Below are positions 10,102 to 22,600 of a stretch of DNA of 64,000 nt, piece after piece. This DNA comes from Odontesthes bonariensis (Eukaryota > Chordata > Actinopteri > Atheriniformes > Atherinopsidae): the NCBI RefSeq assembly GCF_027942865.1, contig NC_134510.1, positions 30,956,163-31,020,162 on the forward strand, in the 5' to 3' direction. Position 1 is the first letter of the stretch; each line of letters starts with the position of its first letter. Below the pieces are notes generated by a model. That model made no database searches and was not told where the DNA came from. It saw only the letters and a list, made by a program, of their open reading frames with translations. The translations under genes were made by a program, and so were the position numbers.

Positions 10102-13100
10102 ATGCATGCGGACACTGTCTTTTTTGTGTGTCCCCTGATTTTTGGTGAGTAATTAAATGTTGATAATTCTTATGCCTTGTTTTTTTATATTCATTTCAAT
10201 TCCATTTATTATTTGCTCATCTTGCTGTCCCTGATACCTGAAAGGCATCACCAAAATCAATGCTGAAAGAGATGGAAGTATAGGATATTTATTGTTGTGT
10301 TTGAATGTTTTCTGCAAAATCCACTCTATTGGAAAAGTTTACAGATTTGCAGATTGGAAAATGTTTTGTCAAAAGTTATACATTCCTTTACTTTCTGACG
10401 CTGAGGTCACTGTGGAAATAATTGTGCAAAAAAAACCAAAACTTTTTTACATTTAACTGCATGGAGAGTTACAAACGAATAGTAAACTACTTCTGGGGCT
10501 AAAAGTGCAGTTACTCTCTTCCCTTTTCTAAATATGTGCCTATTGCGAAATCTTTCTGTCATATTAAGCACTTGCAGACAATGTAGTTCATAACAGCAGA
10601 GCAAATATTTTTTCTATTCAAATTTAGCATTTACAATGACTTCTCTACAAATAATCTAAAAGTAAGTTTATTTATATGCTCTTGACCAAAGACAGGGTCT
10701 CTGATTGTTCATGTTCTTGACAAACTGTATTAAGCTTCTCAGCTGTCGTACTGAAACAGAAAGGCAATGCAGGAATGCTGCATAACTGTATGGCGATACA
10801 GTCAAGTAGGCTCTCTTCCAATCCTTAAATGTACATGATGTTAGATCCTGATAGATTTTCTAAATCTTTTAATTGTTTTTCTCTTGTTGTTCTCCATCTC
10901 AACAGCGGTCTTATGGAGGGGGGTCCAGGCTGCCTCACCTACACCCTCAGTCCCTGATCGTGTCCAGGCTGTAGTGGGCTCCTGCGTGGTGATCCCCTGC
11001 TCTTTCACACCTGCAGCTCCTCACCCTGTCAGAGGGCGGAAGGAGAGGGTGGATGTGCGGATGAGGTTCAGCGGTGCTTTTTTTCCCCTCAAGAGCACTG
11101 CTTTTAACAGCCAGAACAAAGATCAAGTAAGCAGGGATTTCCAAGGGCGGACGTCCCTTTTTGGCCGTATCGCAGATGGAGACTGCTCAGTGAAGATTGA
11201 AAGCGTCAGACGGGATGATCCGCAGGTGTTTGAGATGACTCTGAAGAAAGGTGATGACTCACGCTGGGGGAAGCTAAGGAGCTTTAATCTAGAAATTATT
11301 GGTGAGTGAAGAACACAGTGTTCTGTCGGTTTTCCTGCTTTTTTAAAAAAACTCTGTTTTTTTTTCTCTTAGGTCTTTATCGTGCCTGACATAACAGAAA
11401 AAAAATTGCAAAATACAAAACCTTTTTTATAATCTGCAATCTACCTTGTATTTTTTCCAAAATGATGGTGATGACCAAAATTATGTGAGGATTGTTCATT
11501 GAATAGTCATAAACAGATCAAATAATGAAGTAAAGCTAGAATGAACTGGAATAAACTTCCTAATATAATACAAAGATGGGTTTGACAGGTTTGTTCAATC
11601 ATTTTTTTCAGAGAGATTCTGTCTTGCACTTTTGTTGAATTGCAGTGTCTTTAATTATGTACAGAAAGGCAATAACACCCAGAACTGATGAAAACTTTCA
11701 TGCCGGCAGACACCCCTGAGCCTCCCGTCATCAGCGGCATGTTGTCAGCGACAGAGGGACAGCTGGTCACCCTGAACTGCTCTGTCAGCTATCACTGCCC
11801 CTCCAGACCTCCTGCCCTGCAGTGGAGGTGGGAGCGAGGAGCCCGGCTAAATAGTACTGAGCCTGGGGCAGTGCAGACAATCTCTCCAGATCCAAACAGG
11901 CTGATGTTACTGGCCTCTCTGTCCTTCACTGTGTCCCACCAGGTGAAGCCCCGGCTCAGGTGTGAGGTCAGCTACCCAGGAGCCAAAATGCTAGCCACTG
12001 TCAAGGATCTGCATGTGACATGTAAGCAGAGTTCTGACACATAGCTCTGTGCATCTTGGCTCAGTTTACACTAAATCTCTTCTTTCTTTTTTATGTTTTA
12101 GTTCCACCAAAAGATGTGAAGGTTCAGGTCCAGACCTTAACAGTGCAGGAGGGGGGTAGTGCCTTGCTGGTGTGCTCATGCAAAGCTGACCCTCCAGCTA
12201 CAGAGTACCGCTGGTCCTACACTCAACACGGTCAAACTGTGCACCTCCACCAGCGTTTACACGCAGTGCGGATCATGAACGTCACCAGAGCTATGAGGGT
12301 CCGCTGCTCAGCTCAGAACTTGATTGGTCGAGGAGAGTCCAAGCCCACATCACTAAACATACAGTGTAATTCTACCTCTTCCTGACCCTCCACTATTGCA
12401 ACACTAACAGCAGTGCTTTACTGCTCTCTCTGGTTTCAAATTTGTTTCACTTCTGACTAGTTTAGTTTCGTCAGCAGTCATGCCACAGTGTACTAACCAC
12501 AGCACCATTATCTGCTCCACCCTGGAGATTCATGGCAGTTGTTCCCAGACCAGATTGAGTTGGGCACACAGCTTTGCATATAGGAGTAAAAAGTCATTCT
12601 AGCACCACACATGTAAATGAGTTAGTATTCAAGGTTTTGTCATCAGATTTGCTTTGCAGAGCCAGACTGCTTTTTGCCTGTCTCAAGTATTTAAGCTAAT
12701 TTTCCTTCACTTTAGGAAATAGAGTGGTTTATTTCCCAAAATAGTAAACATACACATTCATATTTGTCATCAGACATCATCATATCATTCCTTGTGTATT
12801 AACTGAAAGCACATTTCTAAGCTTTGGTGTAAGACACTTTTTAACCTTACATCTTTTATTTAGTGACGTTACGGCTCCATTCACAGTATACTGTTTATAC
12901 AGGCTAAAAGCAATATGATCAAGCAGAATTCCAATATCTTGTGAAATTAAGAATAAGTGCAATACCACCATCTAAACAAAGTGAAGTAAATATTAATTGT
13001 AATAGGAAAGTGTAAAAGAACATCGTCTCTCTCCTCCAGATAAGCCAGCCATCCTCCGGCTCTCCTCCTCCTGTGTTGCGAAGGAGTCTAAGGTGCTGTG

Positions 13101-14222
13101 TCACTGTTCAGTCGACTCCAACCCCAAACCTGCAGTAACCTGGAGCGTTAATGGGACTGTACCTCCTCACGATTACAATGTGTCTGTAACATCAGAGCCC
13201 GACATGCTAACAGCCTCTCTGAGGGGCTACATGGACAAACCTCTGAGGGTGATCTGCTTCGCTTTCAACGCACTTGGAAACGACTCCCTGGTTTTGCTGC
13301 AGGGAGAAGAAGGTGTGTTCAAAGCACTCTCACTTTTTTTTCCACACCAACTAAAAAACAACAATTCTGCTTCTTATATATTCACTCTGATGTCGTGCTG
13401 GTGCTGAAACATCTGGGCAACAAGCCTGCAGCTTATAAAAGAGAAGAGACGCTGCAAAGAAAACTTGTGATGTTGTTGTTTTTCTTCATGAACACAAGTT
13501 TGGCCACAGAGTCATAGTTTGGTTATTGCTTTGCTTAGCTGTTGAAAAAAAAATTTGGATCCACTGACCCATGCTCCTCTGGTCCTTATTCAGAAACAGC
13601 ACCTTTGTTGTGGCTGGTTTTACCTGCTGCAGCCATCTGCCTGGTCATATCCTTTTTGTCCCTTCTTATCTGCTACTGCCGAAAGAGAGCTGAGAAGTAT
13701 GTGAAGCAAATATTTTTGAATGATCACTCAAAATTGACACACTCTCTTACTGCGAGGCTCACTCAGCTGTTCTGCTCCTCACAGACACGTCCTGAGCCGA
13801 CGTCTGGCCCTGTACCCCGAAGGAATGGGAATTTATCAGGAGAGGATGCCCCTCTACATTAACTGCACAGAAGTGACTCATGTTTATACGAATGGCAGCT
13901 ACCAGCTTGTATACCAGAACTGCACGCCTCTATTTGTCCACACTAAGCAGGTATTTGATTAATTTGCTCTTTCACTGCAGGTTCTGTCTACAGACAATAT
14001 ACGGTGTAGATTTAGAAATATTGAAAGGCCACAGAGTATTAGAAACATCTGTCCTCCTTTTTTCAGATCCGTCCAATGGGCCGAAGAGGTGGGGAGAAAA
14101 GAAGAGGTCGAGAGGTCGGAGGGATGGATAGACGAGTGGATTTAGGTGTCAGAGGCACAAGAGAGGTGCAGGGTGCTGCTGTGGCTGATCCAGAGACAGC
14201 CATCTACCTTGAGATACTCTGA
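10102..14222 (+). CDS. MAG/CD22-like Siglec-family Ig receptor, 8 coding exons, 570 aa
   Basis: Exons: 10102-10144, 10906-11301, 11710-12021, 12102-12365, 13040-13312, 13594-13696, 13785-13950, 14067-14222. All joins have GT/AG sites and consistent phase. Residues 1-23 or so are a signal peptide. A V-set domain occupies 24-146, then three C2-set domains (147-250, 251-338, 339-429), a membrane span at about 433-455, and a tail. The V-set cysteine pattern SCVVIPC plus GDC, and HCPSRPP in domain 2, match the Siglec-specific disulfides. The last Ig domain (VLCHCSVDSNPKPAVTW, RVICFAFNALGNDSL) closely resembles the last Ig domain of myelin-associated glycoprotein. The F-strand arginine that binds sialic acid in Siglecs is missing (VFEMTLKKGDD). 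Tail tyrosines include Y503QLV and Y566LEI, the latter recalling the YAEI near the MAG C-terminus. Expected role: a surface adhesion or inhibitory receptor. Family is secure; orthology (MAG, CD22 or a fish-specific gene) is not. Confidence 0.82.
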
Positions 14223-14228
14223 GCTTTG

Positions 14229-14234
14229 AATAAA
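14229..14234 (+). terminator. Polyadenylation signal AATAAA
   Basis: AATAAA starts only 7 nt after the Siglec-like TGA (14220-14222). If used, the 3' UTR would be only about 25-35 nt. Confidence 0.5.
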
Positions 14235-15845
14235 TTAGACAGCATTAAGTCTCATATGCTGGCTTTTACGTTCATGTTGTTCTCATGCTGTATGTAGTGT
14301 ACATCTCAATTTTCTTCATAATTAGCATGTTTTCTTTAATTTGCATATTGGACCATTTCTGTCAGTGGGTTTTGGCCATGGACCTACATCATTGCTCATC
14401 TCTTTAAAAATTAAAAGCTCCGATGAAAGTAGCATCATCGTTTCATATGCAAAACTCCTGGGAACACATGCACAGACCCTGCAATCTGATGTCATCTAAC
14501 TGATCGGCTGTTCCAGTTGTACTTGTATAAGTAGCCATAATGCAAACTGATCCTCAGGTGGTGGTTGAAATTTGTCATGGGGGGACAAACACTGCAGCTC
14601 ATGCGGTGCTGTAATTTGCAACTTTAATTCTATCAGTAATTGCTTTTTTTTCTGTTACCAGTGTGAAGGCACATATGTGGAACCACAACATCTCATATTT
14701 TATTATTCTTTATACACCTACCTCCCTTTGTAGGAAAGATAATCAGCACCACACTCCGTTTCATCCATCCCAAAACTTTCTGATACACACAATATACCGA
14801 TACGGTAACTTTGCAGAGTTTGACTTGATTGAAATATAATTTGTTTTTCACAATTGTGTTATTGAAAGTTTTCTTTTGTTTTCATAATTTCATGGAGAAT
14901 ATGTTCACATTTTGTCATTTATATGCAGAATATGTTCAGTTTTCTCTGTTTCTGTTCTTTTTGGTGTCAGAATTGTTTCTAATGCTTGTGCATTACCTGG
15001 TTTTACATCTTTGGTTACAACCAGAGTTACTTTAGTTTGAAATGTAAAAGGCCCACTGTTGTTCAGTGAGGAATGCAAGGATATAAGCTGTGCTTTTTGT
15101 GCTTCATTGAAAGACTTATTCCCAACATCAAGGAACATTTGGTGTTTTAAAGTGTATATTTGTCACAAGAAAAGAAACCTCTTTCAAAATAAAGACATAA
15201 AAGTAATTATAAGATAACTGTAGATGTATAACTTTTTTAAGGGAATATAAATACAAGGGGTAAAGAGGGGAAAAATTTTATCTGATTGCTATAACCATGA
15301 AACACCCCCATTTTATGACTGGAATAATAAAATAATAATTAGTAGTATTATTATCATTATCATTGTCATTGTTATCATTATTATGGTTGTTATTATTATC
15401 ATTATTGGTAGTAGTAAAACACAGTGTCTTAAATCTTACATGTAAACATCATAATTAGATGATATTTTGATCAATTTGGAAAAGAACATTAATCTAAACA
15501 CTGGAGAAAGCAATAGTCATATTTTTTGTTAAATTCTAGTGACAGACAGATATTTGGCAGAAAGGGTTATGGATAACTCTTTTTTTAGCAATATATAAAG
15601 CTGAACGTACTGTTAACAGCTAGACTAACTGAATAAATAAATATATATATTTTAAATGTTTGAAGGATATAAACAACATGTTTGGACAATAACCTGGAAA
15701 CAACTAAAAGTACACAGAATGAATAACACAAAAAAGTTTCATGTGTCAAATGTTACTGAAGTTGAGATTTTTGTTGAGAAGATGAAGTTAATGGTTTTTA
15801 TTTTTATTGCGAATGTATACACTTTTATATCATTTTATACTTTTA

Positions 15846-15894
<49 letters not shown>

Positions 15895-16195
15895 TGTAAA
15901 ATTTTAAGCAATACTTGTAAATCATGAAACTGAATTGGTTCTAATATTTTTTTTAAAACTACTGGTACTCTGAAATTATTTGTTTTCATATGCCAATTAG
16001 GTGTTATGTGCACTGATTTGCTTAAATATCAAAGAAACGAAAATCAAATAAAAGAAATAACTTAATCTATATTTTTTTGTCATTTGTCCTCCATGGCGAG
16101 GAAGCTCAAAACCTAAAAAAGTGAATGTCTTTAGCTGTTATCCGGTAGGCATTCCACTAGTAGCAGTCAAATATCTACGGTACGACAATTAAATA
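14235..16195. other. Intergenic region between the Siglec-like gene and xrcc1
   Basis: AT-rich with no gene recognised. It contains a degenerate ATT/ATC tract at about 15336-15412 and a (TA)n tract at 15847-15891. Confidence 0.5.
15847..15891. repeat. (TA)n microsatellite
   Basis: About 22 uninterrupted TA units. The IYIYIY ORF crossing it is an artefact. Confidence 0.95.
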
Positions 16196-16199
16196 ACAG

Positions 16200-16695
16200 A
16201 AGAAGAAAGTAAAGCTCCTATTGGATAACAAACCTGCAAGTAGGAAGTTACGTCATTTCATGACATTCACATCCTTTTGGTGGGAAAATGAGAGCACTCC
16301 ACGCACATTTAACATAAAATTAAAGCCGTCGATATGTATATTTTTGGGGTTATTGTAACGAGAAAGTAACGGGTATGTGCAAAGCATATAAAAATGTGAA
16401 AAGATTCACGCGCGACAGCCCTTTTAGTGTCTAAAAATCATCAGGCTGATCAGTAAAAGTTATTTCTGCCTTTTGTTTGCTAGCATGCTATCACGTTTGT
16501 AGCAACAAAGTAAACCTACTTTATTTTTTAGGCTGACTCCAATGCAACTGAGAAGAAGTTGATAACTGTAGTTTATGTTTAGTTTATGTTATTTAGCGGT
16601 ATACGATACAGTTTCGTGATTACAAACTCGCACTGTGAGTTAATTTAACTGCTAATTAATCAAATTTGAACTCGTCGAGCATCAACAACACCAAC
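16200..16695 (+). promoter_or_regulatory. xrcc1: xrcc1 promoter and 5' UTR region
   Basis: Upstream of the xrcc1 ATG there is an inverted CCAAT box (ATTGG at about 16219) and a CRE-like TTACGTCA at about 16248, about 30 bp apart and 450 bp before the ATG, with no TATA box. This arrangement suits a housekeeping repair gene. The transcription start is not determined. The ATG at 16696 has A at -3. Confidence 0.4.
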
Positions 16696-19600
16696 ATGCC
16701 AGAAATAAAACTCAAGCACGTCGTGTCCTGCAGCTCCGAGGACAATGTAAGTTGTTCTTTTGTTACTTACTGTATATGTGTTCAAGAGGTATTTGGCAGT
16801 CGGTACTCTTATCAATTGCGAGCCTTACCTAAACTCACTCCTTGTGTACAAAACAGACTCACAAAGCAGACAACCTGCTGAGCTCAGACACCTACAGAAA
16901 GTGGAAAGCAGCAAAACCAGGGGAGAAGCAAACATCCGTCATTCTACAGGTTCGTTTGTTTTTGCCCTCTGACTCTTGAAAGTATTAGTCACTAGGTTTT
17001 ATAACGTGTTGTTATGTACTGAAGTTTGCACGTTACTACTTGAACCTGTGAAACTGAACAGATCTAAACTAATAGAACTCAGTGAGCTGCAAAGTCCTGA
17101 TCTTTCTTTTCCCAGTTCTTCTGACAAGTATTTCCATTAAATACAACTGCTAATATCTGTGCTAAGTTATCAAAATGTAGACCTTATGTATTCAGATGTC
17201 TTCCCAATTTCTATTTCCTCTTAAGGCTGTATTTATTTTGTAATTTTGGGTAATCCCTTGTTTGAATTGCCCTAAAGTTAACAGGTTCCCCACATAAAAT
17301 AGACATTTGTCAGTAGTTTTAAAATATATCCCAAAAATCACAGAAAATAACACCTTTTTTGTTTCGAAGACAGCAAACAGTTAGAGGTTAGACAATTTTC
17401 TGAAATGTTTCAACTGTTATAATCCATATTATTTTGAACATGTTCTCTGACTGCCTGTTGTTTCTGGGGTTGTTCCCCAGTTGTAGAGTTGCAAGACTAA
17501 TTTCTTTTGTTTATTGCAAAATCAAATCACCCTTGAAAGAACTAAAACAGGACATCTTTTAATTTATCTGGACTGTTGCTTGTTTTTAAATTAATTTGAA
17601 TTATTTTATTTGTTTCTCTTTATATTCTTTTATATATTTTTAATGCTTCTTACACTCCCTGCTGCAATGCTTTTATTTTATGTAAAGCACTTTGAATTGT
17701 TTTGTACATGAAATGTGCTATACAAATAAATTTGACTTTGTCATTGCAAAATTGTTTAATTCTAATGTGTTTTGAATGATACTTACGAAAGCCTGAATAA
17801 ACTTTTGTTTTGTGTCCACATGTGCATATTTGCTTTGCATAAACATATTTAAAAGAAGGAACCGATCTGCAATTGTGGGTTCTTGCAGAAAGTCCTCTTC
17901 ATATTTAGTTTCCATCCCTTGTCTGACCTGCTTAAAAATTCTTTGTTTAACTTTTTCTCTCAGTTTGAAAAGGAGGATCAGGTGCACAGTATTGATATTG
18001 GAAATGAAGGATCAGCTTTCATTGAAGTGTTGGTGGGGAACTCTTCAGCTGTCAGAGATCAGGACTATGAGGTATACCCACAAACTACTAAAAGGATGTC
18101 ATACCTAACTACTTAAGATTTCAGTTACTTAACGCTATCTACTTTGATTTCAATCCCGGTTTCAGGTTCTTCTCGTCACATCTTCCTTCATGTCCCCAAC
18201 TGAGAGCCGTAATGGCACCAACATGAACCGGGTGCGTTTTTTCGGGCCCAACCAGCTGCAGAAGAGCACAGCTCAGGAGAAATGGGACAGAGTAAAGATT
18301 GTGTGTAGCCAGCCATACAGCAAGGTGGGTGCCAGATCATTTTAAATCAACAGACTTCTCAGTTTTCATAAAAGCAAATGTTTCAAGTGTGTAGCCATTA
18401 AAATTCTTTGTCTGAATCAAATAATACGTGCAGCTTCTGTCTTGGAGTGAAACTATCACTGCACGGCCACTAAACAGAAGTGCAACAAGGCTTGACTTAC
18501 AGTGCATGTGATTGCTCCAATGTTAACAACATTTACAGGAGCAGTTACACTTTTGGGGTTTCAGGCAATGTAACAACCAAATTAAAGACCCTTAAAGGAA
18601 AAATAAGCACACTCATGTGCATCATGTGAATAATGCTGCATGTAAAAATTAAGTATAAATTAGGTCATTTTTCAAGATCTCCTGACTGCTGAGGCTCCGT
18701 TTGTCATGAAAATGTGATATGATTTTGTCTTTGTCCTTTGCAGAACATAACATATGGGATTGCCTTTGTTAAGTTCCATTCACCACCGGACAAAAATGAT
18801 CCTCCAGCATCCTCTCCTGTAAGTAACGCTCTATGGCGTTAATTTTTTAAATAGGAACCATATTCTTACTGCTGACACACACCAGGATTTTGCTTATTTT
18901 GAGAAACAGAAGCATTTTCATTTCATGACATTAAGTTAATACAAGATTACCATCCATAAAATAACCTTTCTCATAACAGCCTGAACAAGATTAATATTAA
19001 CACATTGAATACCGGTGGTTTTTACAGAATTATGTCGTAGAATCCCAGCGTTCTAAACCATTTTTTTGATGTTTTTTGTACAGTCACAGCATATTATGTG
19101 ATAGGGCCACTGAAACATGTTATGGCTTGTTTGAAAGCTGAGACTTTAAACTCTTTGTGGGTCAAAACTGCGTGTCTCTAGGTGCCGCCATTAGCGAGCT
19201 ATCCTTAGCTAAACCAAGGCGGGTATCCACCAAAATCAACAACAAACTGAGATATCGGGGCTTTTGTGAAACGTGCGCTCTTTCAGCCTGTCGCACTTTA
19301 GATACTTACATATCCGGGTCAGAGGATATGCGTCGTGTCGCATGTTGCAAAGCTAACCTGTTCATAAGACCGCCTCCTTAGACTTGTCGCGTGTCTTCTT
19401 CTCCTTCTTGTTGTTTGTTTATGTTACTTTACCGTCACCCTCTGGAAACCGACACGTGCGATTGGACAAAATGCAGAAATGCACAACAATCAATGCAGCG
19501 TTATCAAAATTGTTCTTGAGTTGATGCAAAGCCATTGGCGTAATGATCAAAATGTCCAGATGATGACACCAGTTTTTGACTGCCATCTATGTCAGTTCTG

Positions 19601-22600
19601 TTCATCACATAATTACAAAAATCACACAGAATGTGCATTAGAATGTATAGATTCAGAAAAAAAATGTAAAAACGTATTTTTACCACGTGGGAGCCAACGC
19701 ATGGGCAGTAAAAACGTAGTTTTACGTGACTTGGGAGTCAATGTGTTAAGACTGGACACCCAGCCTGTATCATTATGAATCTTAGTATTATTTAAAGATG
19801 ATGTAGAATTTAATATGCATGTTGTCAGCAGTCATTTATCATGTGCAGTAATAAACCACATGCAGTTATTCTGTGAGTATTTTGTTTTGATCAAAATGTG
19901 TTCTGTTTCCAAGCCACACAAACTTGATCGCGCATTAAATGTAATATTTTCATCAGATTTGTATTTATCTTATGATAGAGCGTAGAACATAAAATTGAGT
20001 CCTTTATATTAAGATGTGCTTAATTATAAAGTAGCCTCATTACATCCTGTTAAATCAGGTAAAGTTAGCCAAAAACTGACCTTACTGACAATAAAAATCC
20101 AAATATTATAAATAATCTTCAGAACAATTTAATTGAATTTGATGAATACTCTGGTAAACTATTGAGGCGTACCAGCAGATAGTCAGATGTGTTGCATATA
20201 ACAAATACACTTATAAAAAATGCTGTCAGACTAAAAAGGTACAAATTGATTGTAAAGTGCTTAAATAAAATGAACATTTATATTTCCCTGGAACACATTC
20301 ATTTCCAGTGCCATGATATTCCAGAACTGTAACCTATTTGGAGTGTCCAGAAGTACAAAGTTTCAGGTGTTCAGAGACATGGCAAAGATGAGGAAGAGTG
20401 AAACAGGACCATCCCTGAATCTGATTCACACAATGAAGCATTTAGTTTGGGACAAAAAAATGTCTCAAATGCTGGTTTGGGCTGCTTTAATTAAGAATAA
20501 GCAGGTTGGAACTTTTGAGTTTGAAGATGGACTGATACTAAACTCCCAAACTAGCTGCAAGTTTCTGAAAATGATTGTGTATTAGTAAGGATGATCATTT
20601 ATCACATCTGTGCAGGTATTCACTGCTTAGCTTGCCTGGAAAGGCGGGAGATGATCCCATAATGACATGTCCCCTTCATGAGATGTGTAGCTTCTTCTCA
20701 AATGTGAGATTTAAAGGGAGGAAAAACAACAAAAGTCTTTGACCAGCATTTGCTGTGGTTGCTTTTTCAGTGATCGTGAAGTTAAGCTTACCTCTTCTTT
20801 GTTAAACATTCACTATTGAGGTTCAGTCATGTTTTTGGATTGACTCTTTTTAATCCAGAGGAATTCTTAAAGCTGTGCAGACTTTTTTATTATTTTTATT
20901 TTTATCTTTGCTCTGATGGGGATCCAGATCTGACTCAGAGTGGGTCTTAGCAAACAGCTCAAAAGAAAACGTTGAACAAAATTTCGACCAAATTAGATGG
21001 CCTTCTTTCAGCGTTAAGTGATTCTAGGGTCGATTGGATGGATCAATTCAACATAACCCCATTAAACCTATATTGATAAATTCAGCAATTATTATATATT
21101 TAGTTCAAATCATGCAACTGAGACCCAGCCCTTTGTAAATAAGTTGCATCAACCATGAAAGATTATGTTGACCTAATCCAAACTTCTTAATGAATTGTTT
21201 AATGCTGAAGTAAAATGATATGATAGAGGAGAAAATTGTATAATGCTTTTTCCTTTGCTCATTTAACAAATTATTATTCAAAGTGGTTCATTTACTCACA
21301 ACCATCAAGAACGGATGACTTAAACGTTAAGCCATTGCATTTATATTCTGCAAGCAAATTTCTTCTTAATCAATAAAACACATTCCTTTTTTTTAAAGAA
21401 AAAATGCGCCACATAAAACATTTGTCACATTGAAAACCTTTTCTGCAGCCGTTCACTCCATGTTGCCTTTTGGCACTGAGTCCTTCCTCCTTCTCTCCTC
21501 CCAGAAAGTGACAAAGCTCGGACAGTTCAAGGTGAAGGATGACTCTCCTTCATCTGGGCCCAGCCTTCAGCCTGGCAGTCTCTTCTTCAGTCGGGACAAT
21601 GCAGCCAAGGCAACTACTTCACTCAAAGGTAAATCCATTTATCTTAAGCTTAATAGCTGTGGGAATCCAGCAGAAACTATGTTCTTTGTCAAAAAAAATC
21701 AGCAGAGGACTTAGCTACTGAACTATGCCAACACATAAATGCAAAGTGAATTCTTAATTATCAAGTTATTTTGAGCAAATAGTTCTCTTATGTTCTCTCA
21801 CACCCCTTGCCCCCTTCTCTCTTTAGTCTCGCCTCAGAGTGACAAGTTGAGCTATGCTGCTGCTGCACTCCAAGCGGGTGGCAGCTCTCACTCATCAGGC
21901 CAAGTTTCCTCCTCTAACTCAGCCTCACCACAGGTACTAAACACCCTATCATTTTCTGCACTGAAGGGCATCCTGCAAAGTTCTGTTCCCTGAGTGATCA
22001 TCTACTTTATTTAGACCAAAAAGGAAAGCTCAGGGGGATGCAAACATAATGAAACCTAGGCAGTATGTAGCTTGTTGTAGTTTGAGATCTGTAGGTACTG
22101 AAAGTTTAAACTAATCTAAGAGAATCTGAATGTGATGTAGAATCAAACAATATCTGATAAATCTAACTGATAGATTAAACTTTTTACCTGATAACTAAAG
22201 TAAATCCAAGGGAATACCATGACAGGTCCGGTAAGGTATAACCCCACTCCTAAAAAACTTGTGATGCTGCATAAAATGAAAACAAAAGCAAAATGCGATG
22301 ATTTGAAAATCTCAAAATCAACACCTTTTTTTAACCGAAAAATATAGAAAACGTATTAAATGTTGAAAGTGAAACATTGTGAACATTTTATTCTCCTGTG
22401 AAGAAAATGCTGCTTGACAAGAAGCCTTAAGAATCATTGTTTGTTTAAACTGAACATCATCCCCACTTTTTTTGGAACTGGTGTTGCAGTAGCTAAAGCA
22501 CGGACAGGAAAGAGCAGCTTGTTGTAAAAATGGTAAAATATGTTTTCAGGTGGTCTAAAACACATTTTCTTGAAGGATTTTCACAAATTTGCACATTTTG

